DNA of 64,000 nt from positions 186,001 to 250,000 of the forward strand of contig NZ_CP102605.1 of NCBI RefSeq assembly GCF_024707505.1, read 5' to 3'. Each line of letters opens with the position of its first letter. Position 1 is the first letter of the stretch. The stretch is from Pantoea sp. SOD02 (GTDB lineage Bacteria > Pseudomonadota > Gammaproteobacteria > Enterobacterales > Enterobacteriaceae). The position numbers and the translations under genes were made by a program. The notes under the pieces were generated by a model. The model was not told the DNA's origin. It saw only the letters and a program-made list of their open reading frames with translations, and did not search any database. Shown here piece after piece: positions 35,609 through 45,100 of the stretch.

Positions 35609-36799
35609 GTGCGCCATATCATACAAACCTTTACACTCCTGCTAAGTGTTTTACTCGGTGTCGGTAGCGTAAACGCCGCCGACAAGATGGATTTCTGGCT
35701 TCAACCGCAGCACGGCGGCAACAGTTTCAACCGCATTCCCCCAAGCGAAACCTATTTTAAATCCCTGCATAATTACGGTGCGAGTTGGGTGCGACTGTCG
35801 TGGGATAAATGGCCGAAGCAGGATCGTGACTTCCTGATCGGTAATGCGGACGGTTATCAAGGCTTGATGCCGGAAGATCTCGCTACGTTAAAAAAGGTGC
35901 TGGATCATGCACAGGCGGCAGGCATCAAAGTTGTTATTACGCCGCTATCACTGCCCGGCATGCGCTGGTCGCAGAATAACGGCGGCAAGTTTGACGATCG
36001 GCTGTGGCAGGACAAAAAATACTGGCAGCAGAGCGCACAGTTCTGGCGCGACTTAGTGAAAGTATTGAAGGATCATCCCGCCATCGCGGCCTACAACATT
36101 ATCAATGAACCTGCGCCAGAGAAGATGAGCGATCTTGCCGAGCACGCTTCGCCGGAAAAAATGCAAGCCTGGTATCAGCGTGAGCAGGGCACCGCACGCG
36201 ATCTGCCGGATTTCTATCGCACCATCATTGCCGCAATTCGGGAAGTCGATAAATCCACGCCGATCATGGTCGACAGCGGTTGGTACGCGGCGGCAGATGC
36301 TTTCAGCTATTGGCCGCAGGCGTTGAGCGATGCGCGTGTGCTGTACAGCGTGCATATGTATGAACCTTATGACGCTACCAGCGCGCCGAATGCCAAACGG
36401 CAAAAGCCGTGGGTTTATCCCGGTAACGTGCCGTTTGCCGGTGAAATGCAGCAATGGGATGCCGCGCGTTTAGCCCGCTATTTAGCCTTGCCGTTCACAT
36501 GGGCAAAGGAAAAGGGCGTTGCCAATCATCAAATGGTGGTGGGCGAGTTTGGCTGTGTGCGCACGTTACGCGGCTGCACGCAGTATCTGGAAGATGTGCT
36601 GACGGCGCTGGATAAACAGCAAGCGCACTGGGCGTTTTACAGCTTCCGCGAAGATAGCTGGGATGGCATGGATTACGAGCTCGGCGATAAAAAGGTGCCG
36701 TGGCGTTATTGGCAGGCCGCTGAACAGAATCTGCCGGATACCTTACCGCGCCATGCCACCAAAGAATTCGAGCCTATCCGCAAACGCTTAGATCATTAG
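35609..36799 (+). CDS. Secreted GH5-family glycoside hydrolase
   Basis: The 396-residue product has a signal peptide (TLLLSVLLGVGSVNAA) and a GH5-type barrel: YGASWVRLSWDKW, IKVVITPLSLPGMRW, acid/base Glu167 in AYNIINEPAPE and nucleophile Glu313 in VVGEFGCVR. Such enzymes cleave beta-1,4-glucans or mannans in the periplasm or outside. The start is GTG 35609 behind AAGGAG; an ATG two bases earlier is in another frame. No cellulose-synthase genes are nearby, so this is not the usual bcs-linked GH8 enzyme. Substrate is not determinable. Confidence 0.87.
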   Translation: MRHIIQTFTLLLSVLLGVGSVNAADKMDFWLQPQHGGNSFNRIPPSETYFKSLHNYGASWVRLSWDKWPKQDRDFLIGNADGYQGLMPEDLATLKKVLDHAQAAGIKVVITPLSLPGMRWSQNNGGKFDDRLWQDKKYWQQSAQFWRDLVKVLKDHPAIAAYNIINEPAPEKMSDLAEHASPEKMQAWYQREQGTARDLPDFYRTIIAAIREVDKSTPIMVDSGWYAAADAFSYWPQALSDARVLYSVHMYEPYDATSAPNAKRQKPWVYPGNVPFAGEMQQWDAARLARYLALPFTWAKEKGVANHQMVVGEFGCVRTLRGCTQYLEDVLTALDKQQAHWAFYSFREDSWDGMDYELGDKKVPWRYWQAAEQNLPDTLPRHATKEFEPIRKRLDH

Positions 36800-36827
36800 A
36801 TTCTTATTTAGACGAAAAACGCTGTTT

Positions 36828-36904
36828 GCCGCTGAATAAGCAGGCTATTGATTCAGTGGCAAAATCTGAATTGTACCTTCAACTCCGCGTCTCATCTGAC
36901 GCGG
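36828..36904 (+). other. Two hairpins in the leader
   Basis: First: GCCGCTGAAT (36828-36837) pairs with ATTCAGTGGC (36851-36860) with one G-U pair. Second: CCGCGT (36885-36890) pairs with ACGCGG (36899-36904) across an 8-base loop. They could be the 3' structure of the GH5 transcript or part of a leader. Confidence 0.4.
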
Positions 36905-36932
36905 AAATCCTCCTCTATAACCCTGCACGCCG

Positions 36933-36967
36933 CTATTGCCATATTTCGGCAATAGATATGTTTTTTT
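36933..36967 (+). terminator. Hairpin with T-run in the leader
   Basis: CTATTGCC pairs with GGCAATAG across a 7-base loop, followed five bases later by seven T. It could terminate GH5 transcription or act as an attenuator before the ABC operon. Confidence 0.4.
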
Positions 36968-37140
36968 CGCATTTGTGATTGTTATCTATCTTCCAGAGAA
37001 TGTTCAGCGGGACGTAATGAGGATGACAATTCCTTCCACCACGCGCCGTTCGCGCGAGGTGAGTCAGGAGAAAAAACCATCGCTACCTCAACGCCTTTTC
37101 CCTGTGGGGAAACTTTTTATAAATCAGGAGAAAGGTTCCA

Positions 37141-38037
37141 GTGAAATTCGCCAAAGGCATGACTATTCTTGCGCTCGCGCTGAGTGCACACACCGCGTTC
37201 GCCGCCGATGAATCCCTCCCAACTGACAGCTCAATCCACGTGCAGGCCGATCCCGCGCTGAAAAGTTTGCTGCCTGCGGATGTGGTCAAACGTGGCTACA
37301 TTGTTGCCGGAACCAACCCCAACACGCCGCCAACCACCTTCTATAAAGAAGACAACAAAACGCTGGCCGGTCGTGAAATCGATATCATGAATGCCGTGGG
37401 CGAGCGTCTGGGAATCCAGGTTCAATGGCGCGACACCGGCGGTTTCGACAACATCATTCCCGGCCTGAAAACCGGTCGTTACGATGTGGCGCTCTCCAAC
37501 ATCAACGCCACGCCAGCGCGTGCCAAAATCATCGACTTCGTCGGTTACTACGATGCCAGCCGCCTCGGCATTATCTCGCGTAAAGATGCCAACATCGCGC
37601 CATTCAAAGAACTGGCCGACGTGTGTGGTAAAGAAGTCGGTGCCGGTTCTGGTACCACGCAAGTTACGCGCCTTGAAGACGCCAGCAAAGCCTGTGAAGC
37701 GGCTGGTAAAAAACCAATCAAAGTCTCGGTATTCCCGGATCGTCCAGCTGGCGTGCAGGCGGTGGTAAGCGGTCGCGTGCCAATGTTCCTCGGCCCGTAT
37801 GAAGGCTTGCTGTGGCAGGTGAAAGTGATCAAACCGCTGACCATGAGCGGCGAAATCACCGTACACGATGCGCCAGTCTCCGTTGCGTTCCCGAAAGATT
37901 CTGCGCTGGAGCCCGCCGTACAGGCCGCGCTGAACTCGCTGATCAAAGATGGCAGCTACAACAAGATCCTCGACAACTGGGGCATCGGCTTTGGCGCTGT
38001 TAAAGAAGCCAAACGCAATCAGGAAATCTTTCAATGA
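37141..38037 (+). CDS. Polar amino-acid ABC transporter, binding protein (YxeM class)
   Basis: The 298-residue product has a signal peptide (MTILALALSAHTAFAADE) and a class 3 solute-binding fold: TPPTTFYKEDNKTLAGREID, GLKTGRYDVALSNINATPAR, VCGKEVGAGSGTTQVTRLED. It should bind an amino acid or derivative in the periplasm. The start is GTG 37141, after an AGGAGAAAGG stretch. Its stop overlaps the permease start (ATGA). With the next two genes it forms a complete importer. Context suggests a sulfur-containing amino acid, as for YxeM or FliY-type proteins (inference). Confidence 0.88.
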   Translation: MKFAKGMTILALALSAHTAFAADESLPTDSSIHVQADPALKSLLPADVVKRGYIVAGTNPNTPPTTFYKEDNKTLAGREIDIMNAVGERLGIQVQWRDTGGFDNIIPGLKTGRYDVALSNINATPARAKIIDFVGYYDASRLGIISRKDANIAPFKELADVCGKEVGAGSGTTQVTRLEDASKACEAAGKKPIKVSVFPDRPAGVQAVVSGRVPMFLGPYEGLLWQVKVIKPLTMSGEITVHDAPVSVAFPKDSALEPAVQAALNSLIKDGSYNKILDNWGIGFGAVKEAKRNQEIFQ

Positions 38038-38957
38038 GTGATTTTCACGACCACACCGGCGATTTGAAAATCGTCGGCAAACGTTACTACGGACGCTGGC
38101 TGAGTGCGCTGGTGGTGCTGTTGTGCGTGGTGGCGATGGCGAACTCGATGATTAACAATCCACGCTTCGAATGGAGCGTGATTGCGGAGAACTTTACCGG
38201 CGAATCGATCCTGCAAGGCGTATTAATGACGCTGCAGCTCACCGCGATCTCTGTGGTGCTGGGTTTTGCTTTTGGTACGGTGCTGGCGCTGATGCGCCTC
38301 TCCTCCAATCCGGTGCTGGTGGGCGTGAGCTGGTTTTATACCTGGTTCTTCCGTGGTGTGCCGATGCTGGTGCAACTGTTCCTGTGGTACAACATCGCGG
38401 CGCTTTATCCCACCATCGCCTTGTCGATTCCGGGCCTCGGCGAACTCTGGAGCACGCAATCTAACGCGTTAGTCAGCCCATTCAGTGCGGCGGTGATCGC
38501 GCTGGTGATGCACCAATCCGCTTATGCCGCTGAAATTGTGCGTGCCGGTATCCAGAGCGTTGGCAACGGCCAACTGGAAGCCGCGCGTGCGCTTGGCTAT
38601 CGTCCTTCACAGATTTTCCGTCACACCGTGTTGCCGCAGGCGATGCGCGCCATCATGCCGCCAGCGGGTAACGAAATCATTGGTCAGCTGAAAACCACGG
38701 CGGTGGTTTCCGTGATCTCGCTGCAGGACGTGCTGTTCTCGGCGCAGATTATTTACCAGCGCACCTATGAAGTGATTCCGCTGCTGCTAGTGGCAACCTT
38801 GTGGTATCTGCTGATGACCTCGGTGCTGTCCGTCGGGCAGTTCTATGTGGAACGCTATTTTGGACGTGGCGTCACGCGCCGGGAAAAACGCAGTTTGCTG
38901 AAATCGCTGCCAGGTTTCTCAGCGGCGAAAGCAGAAAGGAGCGTCAGCAATGGGTGA
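38034..38957 (+). CDS. Polar amino-acid ABC transporter, permease (YxeN class)
   Basis: The 307-residue HisM/HisQ-type permease starts with a cytoplasmic head, then about five or six helices: WLSALVVLLCVVAMANSMI, LTAISVVLGFAFGTVLALMR, VSWFYTWFFRGVPMLVQLFL. The EAA loop is GQLEAARALGYRPSQIFRHT. It overlaps the binding-protein gene by four bases and the ATPase gene by eight, so the three are co-translated. It moves the substrate across the inner membrane as a homodimer or with a duplicate not present here. Confidence 0.93.
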   Translation: MSDFHDHTGDLKIVGKRYYGRWLSALVVLLCVVAMANSMINNPRFEWSVIAENFTGESILQGVLMTLQLTAISVVLGFAFGTVLALMRLSSNPVLVGVSWFYTWFFRGVPMLVQLFLWYNIAALYPTIALSIPGLGELWSTQSNALVSPFSAAVIALVMHQSAYAAEIVRAGIQSVGNGQLEAARALGYRPSQIFRHTVLPQAMRAIMPPAGNEIIGQLKTTAVVSVISLQDVLFSAQIIYQRTYEVIPLLLVATLWYLLMTSVLSVGQFYVERYFGRGVTRREKRSLLKSLPGFSAAKAERSVSNG

Positions 38958-39711
38958 AGCGATCGCATTACGTAAAGTCACCAAGCGCTTCTCTGGCGTC
39001 ACCATTCTGGATGAAGTGAATCTGGATATTCCTGCCGGTTCAGTCACGGTGATCCTTGGGCCGTCGGGTTCCGGGAAATCCACGCTGCTGCGCTGCATCA
39101 ACCATCTGGAAAAACTGGATGGCGGCACCATTCGCATCGGCGGCGAGATCATCGGCTACAAGCAGAAAGGCCAGGCGCTGCACGAATTAAGCAGCGGTGA
39201 AGTGGCGCGTCAGCGTGCCGAAATCGGCATGGTGTTCCAGCAGTTCAACCTGTTCCCGCATCGCACCGTGTTGCAAAACATCGTGGATGCGCCGATGCGT
39301 GTGAAGAAGCAGAGCCGTCAGCAAGCGACCAGCAAAGCGCTGTCGCTGCTGAAGCAGGTGGGTTTGTCAGGCCGCGAAGAAGAGTGGCCGCAGAATCTCT
39401 CCGGCGGACAGCAGCAGCGTGTGGCGATTGCCCGCGCGCTGGCGATGGATCCCGGCGTGATGCTGTTTGATGAACCGACGTCGGCACTCGATCCCGAACT
39501 GGTGGGTGAAGTGCTGCAGGTGATTAAACAGCTGGCGCACTCTGGCATCACCATGGTGGTGGTGACGCACGAGATTGGTTTTGCGCGCGAGGTTGCCGAT
39601 AACATTGTGTTTATGGAAAGCGGCAAAATCGTGGCGGCCGGGCCAACCCAGCAAGTGCTCGACGACCCGGAAAACGGGCGCGTAAGAAACTTTATTGCAA
39701 CGGTGCTATAG
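38950..39711 (+). CDS. Polar amino-acid ABC transporter, ATPase (YxeO class)
   Basis: The 253-residue GlnQ/HisP-type ATPase has Walker A GPSGSGKSTLLRC, Q-loop MVFQQFNLFPHRTVLQNI, signature QNLSGGQQQRVAIARAL, Walker B VMLFDEPTSALDPE and the switch His in VVTHEIGF. It powers the importer made by the two preceding genes. An intrinsic terminator hairpin covers its stop codon, so the operon formally ends here, although the BisC-like gene follows at once on the same strand. Confidence 0.95.
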   Translation: MGEAIALRKVTKRFSGVTILDEVNLDIPAGSVTVILGPSGSGKSTLLRCINHLEKLDGGTIRIGGEIIGYKQKGQALHELSSGEVARQRAEIGMVFQQFNLFPHRTVLQNIVDAPMRVKKQSRQQATSKALSLLKQVGLSGREEEWPQNLSGGQQQRVAIARALAMDPGVMLFDEPTSALDPELVGEVLQVIKQLAHSGITMVVVTHEIGFAREVADNIVFMESGKIVAAGPTQQVLDDPENGRVRNFIATVL

Positions 39712-39729
39712 GCACCGTTTTTCTTTTTT
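39699..39729 (+). terminator. Rho-independent terminator over the ATPase stop codon
   Basis: AACGGTGC, loop TATAG, GCACCGTT, followed by TTTCTTTTTT. The loop contains the stop codon. It is the clearest intrinsic terminator in the window. Confidence 0.9.
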
Positions 39730-39745
39730 GATGCCAGGAACAGTG

Positions 39746-42034
39746 ATGACGCAAAAACCGGTAATGCACAGCGCCCATTGGGGCGCTTTTCATGCCCAGC
39801 AACAGGGCGATCGGCTCACTATCGAACCGTTCAGGGGCGATCCCGATCCCAGCCCGCTGCTGCAAAATTTCCGCAGCGCGTTAAACCATCCGGCGCGCGT
39901 TTCCCGCCCGATGGTGCGTCGTGGCTGGCTGGAGAACGGACCAGGCCCGGACGATCGTCGTGGCAACGATGAGTACGTCGCGGTGAGCTGGGATGACGCT
40001 TACGCGCTGGTGACGCGCGAACTGCAACGCGTCGGTGACACTTATGGCCCGGAAGGCATCTTCGGCGGCTCTTACGGATGGTCAAGCGCCGGCCGCTTCC
40101 ACCACGCGCAAAGTCAGGTGCATCGCTTCCTCAATACCACGCTCGGCGGCTACGTGCGCTCGGTCAATAGTTACAGTTCGGGTTCAGCGTCAGTATTGCT
40201 GCCCCATATCGTCGGGGATATGACTGAAATTGCGCGTCGCGGCGTCAGTTGGGAAGAGATCGCCCAACACAGCGAAATCGTGCTCGCATTTGGCGGTTTG
40301 GCATTGAAAAACTCGCAGGTTGCCAGCGGCGGCTTGAGCGAACACACCGAACGCGGTTTTATGCAGCAGGCGGCGCAGCGCGGCACGCGCTTTATCTCGG
40401 TCAGCCCGCTGAAAAGCGATCTGCCTGAAGAAGCGCAGGGCGAATGGCTGGCGCTGCGACCGGGCACCGATGCGGCCTTTATCCTCGGCGTGTTATCGGT
40501 GTTGATCGCCGAACAGCTGACCGATGAGGCTTTCCTCGCGCGTTACACCGTGGGCTGGCCAGAAATGGCGGCCTACATTCGCGGTGAAGAAGATGGCACG
40601 CCGCGCGATACCGCGTGGGCAGCAGAAATTTGTGGCGTCAGCGCGGAGTTCATCAGTGATTTCGCCCGCCAGCTGCACGGCAAACGCGTGCTGGTGACGG
40701 TGGCGCATGCCTTGCAGCGCGCCGAAAACGGCGAACAGCCGGTGTGGCTGGGATTGGTGCTGGCGGCCGCGCTCGGTCAGCCGGGTTTGCCGGGCGGTGG
40801 CTACACTTATGCGCTTGGCGCGCTGGGCCATTACGGTAAGCATCATAATCTGGTAAGTTTCCCGGCGCTGCCGCAGGGCAAAAACGGCATCGATCGCCTG
40901 ATTCCAGTGGCACGTATCTCAGATATGTTGCTCAATCCCGGCAAGCAATTTGACTACAATGGCCGCCGCTTAACCTATCCGCACATCCGTCTGGCGTATT
41001 GGGCGGGCGGCAATCCGTTCCACCATCATCAGGATCTCGCGCGCTTGCGTCAGGCATTCTGCCAGCTGGATACGCTGATCGTGCATGAAATCGCCTGGAC
41101 CGCCAGCGCACGCCATGCCGATATTGTCTTGCCCGCCACCATGACGCTGGAGCGTGAAGACATCGGCGGCGCACCTACCGATCGCCACTTGTTTGCCATG
41201 CAGCCGGTGGCGCAACCGTTCGGCGAAGCCAAAGATGATTACGCGATTTTCACCGAGCTGGCGCGCCGTTTAGGCCGGGAAGAAGCCTTCACCGAAGGAC
41301 GCGATACGCGCGGCTGGCTGCAGCATCATTACGCTCAGCTGCAACAGAAGCTGGCGGCGCATCAGGTTGAGATCCCCGACTTCGAGAAGTTCTGGCAACA
41401 AGGCGTGCTGGAGTTACCGCAGCTGAAAGATGGCGGCCGCATGATCAACGCGTTTCGTGCCGATCCAGAAGCGTCGCCGCTGCCGACGCCGAGCGGGAAA
41501 ATCGAAATTTTTTCCGCCACCATCGCCAGCTTTAATTATGAAAACTGTCCCGGTCATCCGGTATGGCGCGAGCCGCAGCAGCAACCGGATGCCGATCATC
41601 CGTTCTGGCTGATCGCCAATCAGCCGGCGACGCGCTTGCACAGCCAGCTCGATTTTGGTGATTACAGCCTAAGCGGCAAACGCGATGGCCGCGAAGTGTG
41701 CAGTTTGCATCCGGCTGATGCGGCGGCGTCAGGTATTAACGATGGCGATATTATCGAGCTCTACAATGCGCGCGGCCACGTACTCGCCAGTGCGCGTCTG
41801 ACCGAAACCATCATGCGCGGCGTAGTGCAGTTGCCGACCGGCGCCTGGTACGATCCGGTCGATCCCACCGCGCTGCGTCCACTTTGCCGTCACGGTAATC
41901 CTAATGTGCTGACGCTGGATATCGGCACCTCGTCATTGGCACAAGGCTGCAGCGGGCAAATCACCGTAGTCCAGGTGCGTAAATATCGCGGCGAAGTGAC
42001 GCCGGTACAGGCGTTTAATCCGCCAGGTTCATAA
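39746..42034 (+). CDS. BisC/TorZ-family molybdopterin S/N-oxide reductase
   Basis: The 762-residue molybdopterin enzyme is without an iron-sulfur motif or Tat signal, so cytoplasmic like BisC. Landmarks are YGPEGIFGGSYGWSSAGRFH, the region around residue 141 (SYSSGSAS) expected to hold the Mo-ligating Ser, ILVHEIAWT-type text (LIVHEIAWTASARHADIVLP) and SLHPADAAASGINDGDIIEL in the cofactor-binding C-terminus. BisC reduces biotin and methionine sulfoxides. ATG 39746 has AGGA six bases upstream. The ABC terminator lies directly before it, so expression needs read-through or a hidden promoter. Confidence 0.85.
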   Translation: MTQKPVMHSAHWGAFHAQQQGDRLTIEPFRGDPDPSPLLQNFRSALNHPARVSRPMVRRGWLENGPGPDDRRGNDEYVAVSWDDAYALVTRELQRVGDTYGPEGIFGGSYGWSSAGRFHHAQSQVHRFLNTTLGGYVRSVNSYSSGSASVLLPHIVGDMTEIARRGVSWEEIAQHSEIVLAFGGLALKNSQVASGGLSEHTERGFMQQAAQRGTRFISVSPLKSDLPEEAQGEWLALRPGTDAAFILGVLSVLIAEQLTDEAFLARYTVGWPEMAAYIRGEEDGTPRDTAWAAEICGVSAEFISDFARQLHGKRVLVTVAHALQRAENGEQPVWLGLVLAAALGQPGLPGGGYTYALGALGHYGKHHNLVSFPALPQGKNGIDRLIPVARISDMLLNPGKQFDYNGRRLTYPHIRLAYWAGGNPFHHHQDLARLRQAFCQLDTLIVHEIAWTASARHADIVLPATMTLEREDIGGAPTDRHLFAMQPVAQPFGEAKDDYAIFTELARRLGREEAFTEGRDTRGWLQHHYAQLQQKLAAHQVEIPDFEKFWQQGVLELPQLKDGGRMINAFRADPEASPLPTPSGKIEIFSATIASFNYENCPGHPVWREPQQQPDADHPFWLIANQPATRLHSQLDFGDYSLSGKRDGREVCSLHPADAAASGINDGDIIELYNARGHVLASARLTETIMRGVVQLPTGAWYDPVDPTALRPLCRHGNPNVLTLDIGTSSLAQGCSGQITVVQVRKYRGEVTPVQAFNPPGS

Positions 42035-42060
42035 TAATTTTCGGCGGGGAAATGTAAAAA

Positions 42061-42080
42061 GGTCGCCATGAATGGCGACC
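42061..42080. repeat. REP type A
   Basis: GGTCGCCATGAATGGCGACC with CCCTAC tail between the convergent BisC-like gene and the three-domain gene. Confidence 0.88.
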
Positions 42081-42114
42081 CTACGGTTTTAAGCAGAATT
42101 TTGCGCACCGTCAA

Positions 42115-45100
42115 TTACGCCGTGGTTTTCCGGTTTTGCGTCAAATCTTTTACCGTTTCCGCTGCACGTTTTCCGGCGAGGAACGCGTGGTCCGAGTTGT
42201 AATATTCCCACTCGCTGTAGCGCCCGGAAAGATGGATGCCTTGCGTCGCCAGCCAGCTGCGAATCAGCGTGACGTTGGCGGTGCGTTGATGGTCGTACAC
42301 CACATAGGCGTACGGCATATCCACTTCACTGGCGGTCACGATTTCATCATCGACATTGATGATGCCGACCCGAATACAATCCGCGATGCAGCGTTCAATC
42401 AAGGCGTCACCTTCGCAAGGCAGCGGCTGATCGGCGCGATAGGTCATTTCACAGGTCAGGCCAAAACCGCCTTGCGGATTACAGTGCGGGCTGGCATTGC
42501 CTTGTAAAAAGATGCGGTGGAACAGCGTGTCGCCGGGATAGTAAATCCAGTGCTTATCGCTGATATTTGCGCGGGCAATGCCCAGATTGACGCAGCGCAC
42601 CGAGATATGGCGTAGCTGCTTCGCCGCTTTCTGTACCGCTTCCGGGGCAAAGCTGCCGATCAATCGCACCAGTTCCGGCAGCGGCAAGGTGCTGATCATC
42701 TGGTCATAATGGAACTGTCGACCATCACTCAACAGCACGCGTCGCTGCAGCGGCTGGATCTCGCTGACGTCCGCTTCCATCTCCAGCGCGCAATTCAGAT
42801 GGGGCAGAAATCCTTCCATCAGCGCCTGAAAACCGCCGCGCAGCGGATAGCCAAAGCGCGCGTTGGGACCGACCGGTTTATCCAGCGGTGCCAGCGCGCC
42901 GGAGATGATCTGCTCCAAATCCGGCAGCGGCACGCGTCCGCCGAGCCAAGAGGTTTCCATATTCACCAGCGGAGTTTTCCACAGTTTCTGGTTATACGGC
43001 AGGGCGAAATGTCGCGCGATGCCTTTGCCCCAGGTACGGAAAATAAAGCTCTCAAAATCTTCGCTCTCCGGCTGACAGGCCAGGCTTTCACCGTCCGGGA
43101 TGGCGCCATCGGCGCAGCAGTCGCGCCGCGCTTCGGTGGCGACTGCCTGTAAAGCGGGAGGTGAAGCATAACGCGCTTCAATCGCGCCCAACACGCATTC
43201 GCCAATCACCTCGGCGGGCAAACCGTGTAGCGCCGACTGGAACGGATAACGGGTGTAAACATCATGGCTGTAAACCCAGGCTTCACGCGTTTGCCAGTGC
43301 TGATTGTCGCCCAGCAGGATGTCGTACAAACGCAACACGTAAGGATCGTTGGAGAACATAATGTGGCCGGCATGATCGAAGGTGAATCCCTGATCCTCGA
43401 CCGAACGGCACCAGCCGCCCACGCTGGCATTTTTCTCCAGCACCACCGCGCCCGCGCCGTAGTGATAACCGGCGCTCAATCCGGTTGGCCCGGCACCCAG
43501 AATCAAGCACTCAACGGTATTGTGTGCCTGCGCGGGTGGACGGGCGGCGGTCACGTCAGGATGGGAAATCTGGCGTTTCGACAGTGCAACGATATGCGCC
43601 TGCATCTCCTCGACGGTGCGATCCCACGAGGTTTCCGCTACGCGGGCTGCCATGTTTTTCGCCAGCTGATAGCGGGTTTCCAGCGGCATGTTGAGCGCAG
43701 CTTCGCAGGCCTGAATAAAGCCCTGATGTGAATCGGCGATGTTCACCACCTCGGTGTAATGGCGCGCCACATCGGCAATCGCGGTGCTGACGATCGGCAG
43801 CTGCGCCGCCATGTACTCCAGCACTTTGGTCGGGCTGATAAAACGCGTCGATTGATTCAGTGCGAACGGCATCAGGCACAGATCCCAGCCGGCGAGAAAG
43901 TGCGGCAAGGCGGCATACGGTTGCTGACCGAACCAATGCAGATTGCTGTGCTGGGGCAGGCTGGCGGCATCAATTTTCACCACCGGACCAACCATCACAA
44001 TCTGCCAGTCGGGATGCGCATCCGCCAGCGCGGCAATCAGCGCCAGATCGAGGCGTTCATCAATCACGCCGTAATAGCCGAGGCGCGGCTTTGGCAGGTT
44101 TTCCTGCAGCGGATGGCTGTTAGTGCGGTCCAGCGCCTGCTCAAAATGCGCCGCATCGACGCTGCTTGGGCAGCAGTAAACATTCGCATGGCGATGTTTC
44201 TTCGCTTCATACAGGCTGGTGCCGCCGGTGAACACCAAATCGGCGCGGCTCAACAGCGCTGATTCACGCTGCTGCAGCTGGCGCGGTGCCTGGTTGAAGG
44301 CGGAAAGTTCATCCATGCAGTCATAGATAATCGCGCTCGGGGTAAAGCAGGCCAGCAACGGCAGCGCCATCGGCGTGTAAAACCACACCAGCGGCGTTTC
44401 ATCGTCATCCAGCAGTTCGGCCAGCAGTGGCTGCAGTACAGCGATTTGGCTGTCATGGAAACCTGGCGCGGCCACATCGGTATGCGGCTCGATCACCGTC
44501 ACATTGGGTGCTGGCTGATAGTGACGTAACGCGGCTTCACCGGGCTGATAAATCGGCTCTTCGATAAACACAATGCGGTGAAACTGGGCGAGGCGCGACA
44601 ACAGATGCTGTGGACGTTGAAAGACAAATCCCCAACGTAAATGACTGAATACCACTAATACGGATTGTTTCATGACGCTTTCCTCTGGCCTGCTGTTTGG
44701 GATGATAAGTCTCTGAAAACGGGCTAATACTCGTTGTGATTGCTGTAATGACGCGGCATAAACCGGGTTCAGCAGGCGCTTTTTGTGAGGATCGATATCC
44801 CACAATCCGCTGCGTGGCCAGTCTTCGAGATCTTCCCAAAGCGGGCGATCGATAATCGGGTAGAGGCAGATGCCGCGAATATCACAGCCGTTGAGCTGGG
44901 CTTGCGCGACATCGGCGGTCACTTGTGCAAGCCAGGCAGCGCGCCCGCTGCCGACGTGGCTGGTTTCCGCCAGCAAAATGGGCCGTTGATAACGCTCGGT
45001 TAACTGCGCCAGCAGCGGATGCAGCGGCACGCGGCGCGCATCGCCCAGATGCCACTCCAGCCGACAGCCGGATCCGGTGAGCCACTGATTGCCGTGGTAA

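Larger units (their letters stand above)
36800..37140. other. Leader region of the amino-acid ABC operon
   Basis: A 341-base gap with three hairpins in series, the third followed by a T-run. The last part has two purine-rich stretches before the GTG start. The open frame 36936-37211 crosses the real start and is not credited. Confidence 0.5.

Noticed and set aside
36936..37211. 91-codon frame across the ABC operon start
   Set aside because: No family resemblance, crosses the conserved start of the binding protein.
37231..38034. 267-codon minus frame through the ABC binding-protein gene
   Set aside because: Antisense shadow; the plus frame has signal peptide, fold motifs and operon overlaps.
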